From Streptomyces asiaticus (GTDB taxonomy: Bacteria; Actinomycetota; Actinomycetes; Streptomycetales; Streptomycetaceae), in contig NZ_JAGSHX010000006.1 in assembly GCF_018138715.1 (NCBI RefSeq), positions 9,858,001 through 9,922,000 on the forward strand: a stretch of 64,000 bases of DNA, given 5' to 3'. The notes below the pieces were generated by a model. The model was not told the DNA's origin. It made no database searches and was given only the letters and a program-made list of their open reading frames with translations. Positions 57,501 to 64,000 of this stretch are shown here, piece after piece. Both the position numbers and the translations under genes were made by a program. Position 1 is the stretch's first letter. Each line of letters begins with the position of its first letter.

Positions 57501-59606
57501 CCCGCCGGCGTGGAGTATCTGCCCTTCGACCTGTCGGACGCGGGGGAGGAGCGGATCGGCGAGATGCTGGCCGAACTGCTCACCCTGTTCGACACCGGGA
57601 AGCTGGAGACCCTGCCGGTCACCACATGGGACATACGCCGGGCGCCCAGCGCGTTCCGGTATCTGAGCCAGGCCCGGCACGTGGGCAAGGTGGTGCTGAC
57701 CGTCGGCCGGGACCTCGACCCGGACGGCACCGTGCTGCTCACCGGTGGCACCGGCGGACTCGGCGCGTCGCTGGCCCGGCATCTCGTCACGACACGCGGC
57801 GTGCGCAGCCTGGTCCTGGTGAGCCGCACCGGGATCGACGCACCCGGGGCTCGCGAACTGCGGGACGAACTGACCGGGGCCGGCGCCTCGGTCACCGTGG
57901 CCGCCTGCGACATCGCCGACCGCGCGGCACTGGGCCGGGTCCTCGACGCCGTCCCGGCGGCGCACCCGCTCACGGCCGTGGTGCACGCCGCGGGGGTGCT
58001 GGACGACGCGACCATCGGCGAACTCGACGCCGGCCGGCTGGAGACGGTGCTGCGGCCCAAGGCCCAGGGCGCGCGCCTGCTGCACGAGCTGACCCAGGAC
58101 CTGGACCTCAGCGCGTTCGTGCTGTTCTCCTCCGCCGCGGGGGTGTTCGGCGCGGCGGGGCAGGGCAACTACGCCGCCGCCAACGCCGTGCTCGACGCCC
58201 TCGCCCAGCACCGCGGGGCGCGGGGCCTGCCCGCCGTGTCGATCGACTGGGGGCTGTGGGACCTCCCCAGCGCGATGACCGAGGGCCTTGACCACGCGCG
58301 CTTCGCGCGGTCGGGCCTGATGCCGCTGGCCGAGGAGCAGGGCCATGCGATCTTCGACCACGTGGCCGCCGGCGGGGACGCCCAGGTCGTCGCCGCCCGG
58401 CTGGACCTGACGGTCTTCCGCGACCTGCCGGACCCGCCCCGGCTGATGGCCGGGCTGGTGCGCGGACCGCGCAAGACGGCGGGCACCGTCGCCGCGAGGC
58501 CGGCGCGTACCGAGGAGGGGCTGCTGGAGACGGTGCGCGCCACGGCGGCCGACGTACTCGGTTACGCGGGCACCGAGGAGGTCGACCCGGCAGGTCTGTT
58601 CGCGGAGCTCGGCCTGGACTCGCTGACCGCCGTCGAACTGCGCAACCGCCTCGCCTCGGCCACCTCGCTCAGGCTGCCCACCTCGATCGCCTTCGACCAT
58701 CCGACTCCGGCCCGGCTCGCCCGGCACCTCCTGACCCAGCTGAGCGTCGAACCCGCCGCGGCGACGGCGCCCGCGCCACCGCCGTCCGACCTGGTCGCCG
58801 ACCTGTGCGCGGCGGCGTTCGAGGCGGGCGACGGGAAGCGGGCGTTCGACCTGCTGCGTACCGTCGCCCGTAACCGCCCGACCTTCCGCACCGAACCGGG
58901 CACACCGGCCTTCACCCCGCTGGGGTCGGGCGCCGAGGCCCCCCGGCTGGTCTGTCTGACCCCCTTGGTGCCGCTGGCGGGGGCTTACACCTATGCCCGG
59001 TTCGCCGCCGGGTTCCGGGGCAGCCGCACGGTCGACGTCCTGGCCACCCCGGGCTTCCTCGACGGCGAGCCACTGGCGGAGTCGGGGGAGGTCCTGGCCC
59101 GGGTGCAGACCGAGCGGGTCCTCGCCAGGACCGGGGACGACCCGTTCGTCCTGGTGGGATATTCCTCGGGAGGGCTGCTCGCCCTGGCGATGGCCGCTTT
59201 GCTGAGCGAACGCGGCGCACCGCTGCGGTCGGTCGTGCTGCTGGACACGTATCTGCCCCCGCCGGACCGGATGGACGAGTTCGTCGCCGCGCTGATGCGC
59301 GGCATGACGGACCGCCGCGACGTCGTGCGGGGCCTGACCGGTACCGGGCTTTCGGCGATGGCGTGGAACTGCGATCTCTTCGCGGAATGGTCCGCGGCGC
59401 CGCTGCCGGTGCCGGTGCTGTCCGTACGGGCCGACGTTCCGCTGCCGGCCGGTGACGGCTCAGCGCCGGTCGTCACGCGCGCGGATGTCCGCACCACGTG
59501 CGGCGATCACTTCACCCTGCTGGAGGAGCACGCTTCGCGGACGAGTGCCCTGGTGGCCGAGTGGCTGGCCGGGGACGGGCACGGGGACGAGCACATGGCG
59601 CCGTAA
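48498..59606 (+). CDS. Type I PKS, modules 9 and 10 with thioesterase (KS-AT-KR-ACP / KS-AT-DH-ER-KR-ACP-TE)
   Basis: A protein of 3702 residues that ends the assembly line. Module 9: KS about 35-455 (Cys198, CSSG), AT about 549-845 with PGHGSQW (His555 for the usual Gln), GHSQGE and DFAAH, KR from about 1000 (GGTGGLGSH near 1108, LDD, Ser/Tyr/Asn), ACP Ser1398. Module 10: KS about 1460-1880 (Cys1624, CSSG), AT about 1977-2270 with [14 protein letters not shown] and DYASHT, DH from about 2319 ([10 protein letters not shown] with Asp for Gly; DAACQ intact), ER about 2760-3065 ([11 protein letters not shown]), KR about 3076-3255, ACP Ser3375. TE about 3475-3702 has catalytic Ser3556 in [11 protein letters not shown] and GDHF. 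Both ATs are outliers and are the best candidates for methoxymalonyl-ACP. The gene is followed by a hairpin terminator. Confidence 0.94.
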   Translation: MTVSPDRLVDALRSSVKEAERLREHNRALTEAATEPIAVVAMACRLPGGADSPEKLWQLVDSGADVLTPLPRDRNWDLESLSPFVTDAYFVDDVGGFDANLFGISPREAAAMDPQQRLLLEAAWEVFERAGFAPDALRDSGTGVFVGAGPGDYLIRLLDNPDAAEGYVATGTAPSVTSGRIAYTFGLLGPAVTVDTACSSGLVALHLATQALRKGDCSKALVAGVSVMSAPYGFVEIAKQGGLAADGRCKAFADAADGTNFGEGVAAVLVERLSDARRLGHPVLAVVRGSAINQDGASNGLSAPNGAAQEEVIRQALADAGIRADEVDAVEAHGTGTTLGDPIEADALLATYGRNREHPLWLGSVKSNVGHTQSAAGLVGLIKMVQALRAGRLPKTLHADRPSRHVDWSTGPVRLLREARPWPAADRPRRAGISSFGISGTNAHVIVESVPVPEERPRTELSGPVPLILSGRTDSALRAQAARLRAHLLEREEPLADVAFTLATTRARFPHRAVLPVLDRAEALESLHAVALGERALGTGRPPRRERVAFVFPGHGSQWTAMGARLWDESPVFAEAMRECEKALSAYVDWPLREALSDERALARAEVVQPALWAVMVSLAALWRSFGVEPAAVIGHSQGEIAAACVSGGLSLEDGARVVALRSRLIHERLSGRGAMMTVMASPDRVRELLADDGTDAVSIAAVNGPQNVTISGDPAALDAVERRLSAAGIMRWRLAGVDFAAHSPHVDGIEADLLEALAPVRPRPGKVPFYSTVTTSRLDTEELDAGYWCRNLRRTVNFADTVDVLVADGHGLMVEVSPHPVLAHITAAGPVLDTLRRDDGGLHRMLASLAAADLHGLPVDWTAALPGARAVDLPTYAFQRERYWVAPAERTTGDPAPAASPLDRLRYRTDWTPLRLSADPVLAGTWLVVTDRADAWSDSVLDALRRYGAEVAVRAPGELDLAALPEPAGVLALLAHDEDPEPDHPAVPGGFARTVRLVRQLGTAGVEAPLWCVTRDAARSPAQAMTWGFGRVAGFERPRAWGGLIDLPQPLDDTGQRRIAAVLLGDSHEDQVRIDRDGAFGRRIVRAPAPPEGGGDWQVRSTALVTGGTGGLGSHVVRWLAAEGAEHVIVVNRRGTDAPGARELAADLAGSGTRLSIVPCDLSDRAALARVIDSIDPAAPLRTVVHTAAVLDDAAIDALTMEQFDRVFAVKARGAAHLHELTRDLDLDAFVLFSSLAGTVGAAGQGTYAPANAYLDALAEQRRAEGLPATSIGWGVWAGDGMGDGPLGEAARRHGVPGMSPRDATAAMRTAVEHGDTAIVLADIEWDRYHTAVTASRPNPALSQIPEVRSLLTTETAPAEATDPLAVVRAQTAAVLGYASGAQVEPYRPFNELGFDSVTAVEFRNRLNAVTGLSLVTTVVYDHPTPAALADHVRGELGGGSPDGTPAHPVAGPDLTTDPVVIVGMACRLPGGVTSPDELWDLLAEERTTVGPPPPERGWDLAALPADCVTTASYLDDIAAFDAEFFGISPREAMAMDPQQRLVLETSWEALEHGGIAPGSLAGSRTGVFLGSTGQDYYALLTGAAADSAAGHAGTGSAGSVLSGRVAYALGLEGPAVTVDTACSSGLVALHLAAQSLRNGECATALVGGVTVMTTPTGLVEFSRQGGLAPDGLCKAFSDSADGTGFAEGAGMLVLQRLSDARAAGRRVWAVVRGSAINQDGLSNGLSAPNGRAQREVIRQALANARLSAGAVDVVEAHGTGTPLGDPIEAHALLAAYGQDRARPLLIGTLKSNIGHTQAAAGVAGVIKTALALHHGTVPATLHAGTASSHVDWTAGSVELARDRTPWPDTGAPRRAGVSAFGISGTNAHVVLEADTPPPDEPRTTGEKALIPLAVSGRGPEALAEQARRLSALLDGGTDPVDIGWSLVTTRSPQSHRAVALGRDRAELAAGLTALASGTSTPSVVSAVAAGQDPRPVFVFPGQGSSWAGMGRALIESSPVFAASMAECARAMAAEADWDLLEVLGQEDMLRRADVVQPALFAVMVSLARLWESYGVTPAAVVGHSLGEYAAACVAGALTVEQAAVAVVRRGRVIADRLSGDHGVLSVPLAAEHVRFDGVEIAAFNGPSSTVVAGANSALERVLEAVPTAKRVPMDYASHTSAVETAEDALLAELAGLSPKGADVPFYSTVTGGRLDTAALDASYWYRNLRNPVLFETAGRRLIEDGHTVFIEMSPRPLLAAALHQTAEALDQQVHTVASLRRDDGDMDRFLRSLADAHTRGVAVDWSPALPGGRTVALPTYAFQRKRFWPTARPPRRPGQTHPLLGPAEELAGSSDVVFTSTLSTRTHPWLADHVVRDSVLLPGTAFLEMAVRAADETGCHAVAELVLEAPLVLTGGDIRIQLTVHGPDASGDRPFSVHSRGEHDWARHATGRLSAVASPVPPATPVLPPDAEPLALDDFYGELDGAGYRYGESFRGMRAAWRSGDELFAEVALADAVPTDGFQLHPALLDAACQAMTLAGGDEPGLPFLWSDAELHAHGARELFVRLAPAGPDAMSITAVDHEGTLVFRAGRLLTRPFARPGTGAVPADSLFTVDWVPLPEPGPAADREWAVLDGPEADHGLGLPAFTEPSAVPPGRSIVLTAADASAPHRILAAVQAVIAADRPEPLMVLTHHAVAVVPSDEPVPDRAAVWGLLRTAQSEHPGRFVLLDSDRPVTTADLRDALATGEPQVALRGGDRYAPRLNRWPAALEPPAGEEWNLTASPTGSLDDLALTPRTVEALTDGQVRIAVRAVGVNFKDVLITLGMVPGDLTRLGVEAAGVVLDVGPGVRSLRPGDRVFGLADAAFGSAAVTDQRLLARIPHGWSFARAASVPAVFLTAYYALRDLLGIQPGQRILVHSGAGGVGMAAIQLARVWGAEVFATASEPKQDAVAGLGVARDHIASSRTLDFERAFTEVTGGKGVDAVLNSLAGEFVDASLRLLRPGGRFAEMGRTDIREDGPAGVEYLPFDLSDAGEERIGEMLAELLTLFDTGKLETLPVTTWDIRRAPSAFRYLSQARHVGKVVLTVGRDLDPDGTVLLTGGTGGLGASLARHLVTTRGVRSLVLVSRTGIDAPGARELRDELTGAGASVTVAACDIADRAALGRVLDAVPAAHPLTAVVHAAGVLDDATIGELDAGRLETVLRPKAQGARLLHELTQDLDLSAFVLFSSAAGVFGAAGQGNYAAANAVLDALAQHRGARGLPAVSIDWGLWDLPSAMTEGLDHARFARSGLMPLAEEQGHAIFDHVAAGGDAQVVAARLDLTVFRDLPDPPRLMAGLVRGPRKTAGTVAARPARTEEGLLETVRATAADVLGYAGTEEVDPAGLFAELGLDSLTAVELRNRLASATSLRLPTSIAFDHPTPARLARHLLTQLSVEPAAATAPAPPPSDLVADLCAAAFEAGDGKRAFDLLRTVARNRPTFRTEPGTPAFTPLGSGAEAPRLVCLTPLVPLAGAYTYARFAAGFRGSRTVDVLATPGFLDGEPLAESGEVLARVQTERVLARTGDDPFVLVGYSSGGLLALAMAALLSERGAPLRSVVLLDTYLPPPDRMDEFVAALMRGMTDRRDVVRGLTGTGLSAMAWNCDLFAEWSAAPLPVPVLSVRADVPLPAGDGSAPVVTRADVRTTCGDHFTLLEEHASRTSALVAEWLAGDGHGDEHMAP

Positions 59607-59637
59607 GGCCGACGCGTCGCCCGGCCCGGCCGGTACA

Positions 59638-59678
59638 CGCCGGTGGCGGAACTGCCCGGGGCAGTTCCGCCACCGGCG
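59638..59678 (+). terminator. Strong hairpin terminator after the PKS operon
   Basis: A perfect 20-bp inverted repeat (59638-59657 and 59659-59678) around a single G, 31 bp after the TE stop codon. No T-tract follows, which is usual for terminators in high-GC actinobacteria. It marks the end of the long PKS transcript and isolates the downstream LysR gene. The rest of 59607-59842 (236 bp) contains no gene; no clear promoter could be picked out. Confidence 0.85.
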
Positions 59679-59842
59679 AATCCTGGGTAAATGCCTGGCG
59701 TTTGCTCGTTCGCCGACGCTATGCCCACGGTGAACCGGAAGATGTGGAAGAGGCCGTTCCCCGGGTGTCCGCGGGTGTGAGCCTCCCCCTGCCGGGCGCC
59801 AGGCCGGCGGGCATGACCGACCCCCGGGAAAGCGGCGTGCGC

Positions 59843-60757
59843 ATGTCGGATGACCTCGGCAATATCGATCTCAACATTCTCATCGCCCTGGACGCTCTGC
59901 TGGCCGAGCGCAGCGTGACACGGGCGGCGGAGCGGGTCTTCGTGGGACAGCCGGCGATGAGCGCCTCGCTCGCCCGGCTGAGGAGCCACTTCGGAGATCC
60001 GCTGCTCGTCAGACAGGGGCGGGGGATGACGCTGACCCCGCTGGCCGAGTCGCTGGTGCGGCCGACGCAGGAGGCACTGGAGGCGGTTCAGGCCGTCATG
60101 GGCGCGAGCAAGACCTTCGATCCCGCCACCGGCCCTCCTCGCACCTTCACCGTGATCGCCAGCGACTACGCCCAGACGGTGCTGATCCGGCCCATTCTGC
60201 GCAAGGTGGAGGCGGAATCGCTGAACATCCGCGTCAACGTCTTCCCCGCGCAGGCCGACTTCATCGACCAGCTCCGCCGGGGCCAGTGCGATCTGCTGAT
60301 CTGGCCGACCAGCCTTGCCCAGAATCTGTCCGGCTTCTTCAGCGAGACGCTGTTCACCGACGAGTTCGTGGTGGCCGTCGACGAGAACCACCCCGGAGTG
60401 GGGGACACCATCACCGTCGATGAGCTGCGGCGGCTGCCGTTCCTCGGGATCAACGGGCCGATGACGTCGATCGTGGAGTCCCACTTCGACCGCCTGGGCG
60501 CCGGGCTCCGGGTCGCCGCCGACGTAGGGGGTTTCGCCATGGCCCCCCATCTTGTGCCCGGGACCCGTCTGGTCACCGTGTTCCAGGGACTCCTCGCGGA
60601 TGAGGCCACGAGGTCGGGGCTCAGGACGATGCCGCTACCGGTCCCCATGACCACGCTGACCGAGGCCATGTACTGGCATCCCCACAACAACCATGACGCC
60701 GCCCACCGCTGGTTCCGTCACGAGCTCCTGGAGGTCGCCGCCGGACTCAGGCTGTGA
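59843..60757 (+). CDS. LysR-type transcriptional regulator
   Basis: A 304-residue LysR-family regulator: an N-terminal winged helix-turn-helix ([25 protein letters not shown], about residues 23-47) and a C-terminal ligand-binding domain ([33 protein letters not shown]). The start is placed at ATG 59843, giving normal family length with the conserved [14 protein letters not shown] a few residues in. ATG 59813 is also possible, adding 10 residues. Neither has a strong ribosome-binding site. The protein is a clear homologue of the C-terminal half of the fusion at 1368-3473, so the two probably arose by duplication and bracket the PKS genes. It converges on the methoxymalonyl operon, overlapping the O-methyltransferase gene end by 11 bp. 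Its regulatory targets are unknown, but the PKS promoter region is a reasonable guess. Confidence 0.9.
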   Translation: MSDDLGNIDLNILIALDALLAERSVTRAAERVFVGQPAMSASLARLRSHFGDPLLVRQGRGMTLTPLAESLVRPTQEALEAVQAVMGASKTFDPATGPPRTFTVIASDYAQTVLIRPILRKVEAESLNIRVNVFPAQADFIDQLRRGQCDLLIWPTSLAQNLSGFFSETLFTDEFVVAVDENHPGVGDTITVDELRRLPFLGINGPMTSIVESHFDRLGAGLRVAADVGGFAMAPHLVPGTRLVTVFQGLLADEATRSGLRTMPLPVPMTTLTEAMYWHPHNNHDAAHRWFRHELLEVAAGLRL

Positions 60758-61421
60758 CCCGGCGCTTGCGGATCAGGGTGATGCCGTCCGCCATGGGGAT
60801 CAGGGACATCTCCACGCGAGGATCGTCGCGGACCAGCGCGTTGAACGCGCGGACCCCTTCGGTGTCGGCGTCCCGCGCCTCGGGATCGACGACCCGGCCG
60901 AAGAACAGGGTGTTGTCCACCACGATGAGGCCGGTGTCGCCGACGAGGGTCAGCGACCGCTCGTAGTAGTCCGGAAGGCCCCGTTTGTCGGCATCGATGA
61001 ACACGAGGTCGAACGAGCCGGCCCCCCGCTCGTCGATGAGGGCCTCGAGGGTGGTTGCCGCGTCACCGACGCGGACCTCGATCCGGTCCTCGACACCGGC
61101 CCGACGCCAGTAGTCGGCGCCGATGCGGGCCCAGCGGTCGGTGATGTCGCAGGTGACCAGCGTTCCGCCGGGTGCGAGCGCGCGTGCCAGGCACAGCGTG
61201 CTGTACCCGGTGAAGGTGCCGATCTCGAGGATCCCGCGCGCCGGGGTGAGACCCGCCAGCAGCGTCAGCAGCTGGCCCTCCTCGGGCATGACCTGCATCG
61301 CGCTGCCCGCGGGCAGTTGGGACGTCTGCTCGCGCAGCTCCGCGAGGACGGTGTCCTCGCGGAGGGAGAACTCCCGGACGTAACCCGAGAGCGCGGCCGA
61401 GAGCTCCAGCTGGTCCGCCAT
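60747..61421 (-). CDS. fkbG: SAM-dependent O-methyltransferase, FkbG-like (methoxymalonyl-ACP formation)
   Basis: A 224-residue class I methyltransferase of the caffeoyl-CoA/catechol O-methyltransferase family. The SAM-binding motif I is [12 protein letters not shown] (about residue 65), followed by [17 protein letters not shown] with the metal-binding Asp residues and [13 protein letters not shown]. In FK520-type pathways FkbG methylates hydroxymalonyl-ACP. The gene is the last of the minus-strand operon, 66 bp after the FkbH-like gene, with GGAG a few bases before the ATG at 61421. Its 3' end overlaps the convergent LysR gene by 11 bp. Methylation of the finished polyketide is an alternative role, but the neighbours favour the extender pathway. 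Confidence 0.88.
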   Translation of the reverse strand: MADQLELSAALSGYVREFSLREDTVLAELREQTSQLPAGSAMQVMPEEGQLLTLLAGLTPARGILEIGTFTGYSTLCLARALAPGGTLVTCDITDRWARIGADYWRRAGVEDRIEVRVGDAATTLEALIDERGAGSFDLVFIDADKRGLPDYYERSLTLVGDTGLIVVDNTLFFGRVVDPEARDADTEGVRAFNALVRDDPRVEMSLIPMADGITLIRKRRVTA

Positions 61422-61487
61422 GCTGTGTCATCTCCTCGTCGGAACGGGCTGGGGCTGTGCCGCTGTCCGCCTGGGCGCGCTCCCGCG

Positions 61488-62558
<1,071 letters not shown>

Positions 62559-62572
62559 TGCTTCTCCTCGTC

Positions 62573-63682
62573 TCAGCTCGCTGCCATCGACACCGCGTGG
62601 TCGGCGAGGATCAGCTGGCAGATCTCCGTACTGCCCTCGATGAGCTCCATGAGCTTCGCGTCGCGGTACGCGCGCTCGACCACATGACCCTCGTGCGCCG
62701 CGGCCGATCCCAGGACCTGCACCGCCGTGGCGGCACCCTGCGCGGCCTGCGCCGCGCTCACCTGCTTGGCGAGAACGGTGGCGATGACCATGTCGGGAGA
62801 GCCGCTGTCCCAGCCGCGGCTGGCGTGCTCGCACACCCGGGTGGCGATCTGCTCGGCGGTCAGCAGATTCGCCAGATGGCGGCCGACGAGCTGGTGCCGG
62901 GCGAGTGGTTCACCGAACTGCCTGCGGTCGCGGGCGTGGCGGCGGGCGGCGTCGAGACAGGCCCGCAGGATGCCCACGCAGCCCCACGCGACCGAGATCC
63001 GCCCGTACGCCAGCGCCGTCGTCACCAGCAGCATCAGCGGCTGTCCACCGCCGAGTACCGCGTCGGCGGGCAGCCGCACCTCGTCGAGGTGTACATCCGC
63101 GTGGCCCGCCGCCCGGCAGCCGGACGGCAGCGGCACCCGGCGTACGGTGACGCCCGGAGCCGAGATGGGAACCACCACGGCCGCCGCACCGGAGCCGTAG
63201 CGGCCGACGACGACGATCACATCGGCGTAGTGGGCGGCGGTGGTCCACACCTTCCGCCCGCGGACGACGACCGCGTCCCCGTCCGGTTCGATGGTCGTGG
63301 TCATCGCCGACAGATCGCTGCCGGCCTCCGCCTCGCTGAACGCGACGGCGGCGAGCCGGCCACCGGCCAGCTCCGGCAGATACATCGCGTGCTGCCGCGG
63401 GCCGCCCAAGCGCTGGATGGCCCACGCGGCCATGCCCTGCGACGTCATCACGCTCCGCAGCGAGCTGCACCGGCTGCCGACATACGCCGTGAACTCGCCG
63501 TTCGCCGCGCTGGTCGCGCCAAGGCCGCCGAAGTCCGCCGGCACCCCCGCGCACAGCAGACCGCGGGCCGCCAGCCTCCGCAGCACCTCATCGGGGATCT
63601 CACCGGACCGATCCCACTCCGCGGCCCGGTCGCCGACGAGGTCGTCGACGAGCTCGCGCGCCCCGGCGAGCGGCTCAGGCAT
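62573..63682 (-). CDS. fkbI: FkbI-like acyl-ACP dehydrogenase
   Basis: A 369-residue flavin-dependent acyl-CoA dehydrogenase homologue. The FAD/substrate signature AFSEAEAGSDLS lies near residue 122 and the C-terminal signature LMELIEGSTEICQ holds the usual region of the catalytic base. In methoxymalonyl-ACP pathways FkbI works with FkbK to oxidise the glyceryl unit to hydroxymalonyl on FkbJ. The start is placed at ATG 63682 (MPEPLAGARELVDD), which overlaps the ACP gene end by 8 bp and so suggests translational coupling; an ATG 36 bp further upstream gives a non-homologous extension. The family call is firm and the pathway role follows from the four adjoining genes. Confidence 0.93.
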   Translation of the reverse strand: MPEPLAGARELVDDLVGDRAAEWDRSGEIPDEVLRRLAARGLLCAGVPADFGGLGATSAANGEFTAYVGSRCSSLRSVMTSQGMAAWAIQRLGGPRQHAMYLPELAGGRLAAVAFSEAEAGSDLSAMTTTIEPDGDAVVVRGRKVWTTAAHYADVIVVVGRYGSGAAAVVVPISAPGVTVRRVPLPSGCRAAGHADVHLDEVRLPADAVLGGGQPLMLLVTTALAYGRISVAWGCVGILRACLDAARRHARDRRQFGEPLARHQLVGRHLANLLTAEQIATRVCEHASRGWDSGSPDMVIATVLAKQVSAAQAAQGAATAVQVLGSAAAHEGHVVERAYRDAKLMELIEGSTEICQLILADHAVSMAAS

Positions 63683-63953
63683 CGGCGGGCTGCCCGGCGT
63701 CGCGCAACCGCAGCACAAGGGCGGTCATGGCCGCCACGGTGCGGAAGTTGTCCCGCTTGAGGTCGTCCCCCAGGATCTGCACCGAGAACGCCTGCTCCAG
63801 GTGGACGACGAGCTCCATCGCGAACATCGACGACACCAGCCCGGAGGCGAAGAGGTCCTGGTCGGCGGGGACTTCCGCGTTCACCCGCCCCGAGACGAAC
63901 CCCGTGATCCCCTGCTCGATCCCCTCAGCGGTGATGGCCTGCTCCGCGCTCAT
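63675..63953 (-). CDS. fkbJ: FkbJ-like discrete acyl carrier protein
   Basis: A 92-residue free-standing ACP. The phosphopantetheine site is the Ser in GLVSSMFAMEL, preceded by DLFASG, the form seen in the ACPs of methoxymalonyl pathways rather than the DSL form of the PKS modules here. It should carry the glyceryl, hydroxymalonyl and methoxymalonyl intermediates and donate the last to a PKS AT. It overlaps the FkbK-like stop by 4 bp (ATGA) and the FkbI-like start by 8 bp, so the three are translationally coupled. Confidence 0.93.
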   Translation of the reverse strand: MSAEQAITAEGIEQGITGFVSGRVNAEVPADQDLFASGLVSSMFAMELVVHLEQAFSVQILGDDLKRDNFRTVAAMTALVLRLRDAGQPADA

Positions 63954-64000
63954 GAAAGCACCCCTTCGTAGTCATAGAAACCGCGCCCCGTCTTGCGGCC
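63950..64000 (-). CDS. fkbK: FkbK-like 3-hydroxyacyl dehydrogenase, 3' end only
   Basis: The last 16 codons and TGA stop of a gene that continues past the window. The peptide GRKTGRGFYDYEGVLS is the typical C-terminus of 3-hydroxybutyryl-CoA dehydrogenase-type enzymes (GRKTGRGFYDY). Next to FkbJ and FkbI homologues this fits FkbK, the NAD-dependent dehydrogenase of methoxymalonyl-ACP synthesis. The stop overlaps the ACP start (ATGA). Confidence 0.85.
   Translation of the reverse strand, partial: GRKTGRGFYDYEGVLS

Noticed and set aside
59498..59842. Extended start for the downstream LysR gene
   Set aside because: It would overlap the TE coding sequence and run through the terminator hairpin. 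The LysR homology begins only after 59843.
62559..62834. Extended start for the FkbH-like gene
   Set aside because: The first 92 codons lie within the FkbI-like gene in another frame and resemble nothing. The GTG at 62558 has a good ribosome-binding site and the family N-terminus.

Overview
The window is very GC-rich, with strong G/C bias at third codon positions, and is dominated by a modular type I polyketide synthase (PKS) locus of actinobacterial type. Streptomyces is the most likely host. Two in-frame TTA (bldA-type) codons, IS1341-type tnpB and an fkbG-K-like methoxymalonyl-ACP gene set all fit this. No species or product could be identified from sequence alone.

Layout. The left edge (1-3473) holds a zinc-independent NADPH oxidoreductase, cut at its 5' end, and an unusual single reading frame joining a FAD monooxygenase to a LysR-type regulator. 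From 3734 to 59606, seven PKS genes run on the + strand in apparently colinear order and encode a loading module plus ten extension modules. In order these are: KSQ-AT-ACP / KS-AT-DH-KR-ACP (M1); KS-AT-(dead DH)-KR-ACP (M2) / KS-AT-ACP (M3); KS-AT-DH-ER-KR-ACP (M4); KS-AT-ACP (M5) / KS-AT-KR-ACP (M6); KS-AT-DH-KR-ACP (M7); KS-AT-DH-ER-KR-ACP (M8); KS-AT-KR-ACP (M9) / KS-AT-DH-ER-KR-ACP-TE (M10). A cytochrome P450 lies between the fourth and fifth PKS genes, preceded by a palindromic MITE-like element. A 1.25-kb IS200/IS605 (IS1341-type) element separates the sixth and seventh PKS genes. A strong hairpin terminator follows the TE. The right edge has a second LysR regulator on the + strand and, convergent to it, a minus-strand operon for methoxymalonyl-ACP supply: FkbK-like (cut by the window end), FkbJ-like ACP, FkbI-like dehydrogenase, FkbH-like and FkbG-like O-methyltransferase.

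How it works together (inference from domain order). The KSQ loading module decarboxylates methylmalonyl to a propionyl starter. Ten extensions follow, using malonate in M1 and M3, methylmalonate in M4-M8 (YASH motifs), and units predicted less surely in M2, M9 and M10. AT9, and perhaps AT10, are the best candidates for the methoxymalonyl-ACP made by the minus-strand operon. Colinear reading gives a C23 chain with ketones at C13 and C17, hydroxyls at C5, C11 and C19, and alkenes at C8-C9 and C20-C21. The TE could close it as a 20-membered (C19-O) or 12-membered (C11-O) lactone, to be oxidised by the P450.

The most notable points are the FAD monooxygenase-LysR fusion with a TTA codon and a second LysR homologue at the other flank; a TnpB whose RuvC-II segment appears cleanly deleted while its other motifs remain, sitting antisense inside the PKS operon; an IS end adjoining the ribosome-binding site of the last PKS gene; and long mosaic, near-identical AT and KS tracts with codon usage unlike their surroundings, which record recent recombination between modules.
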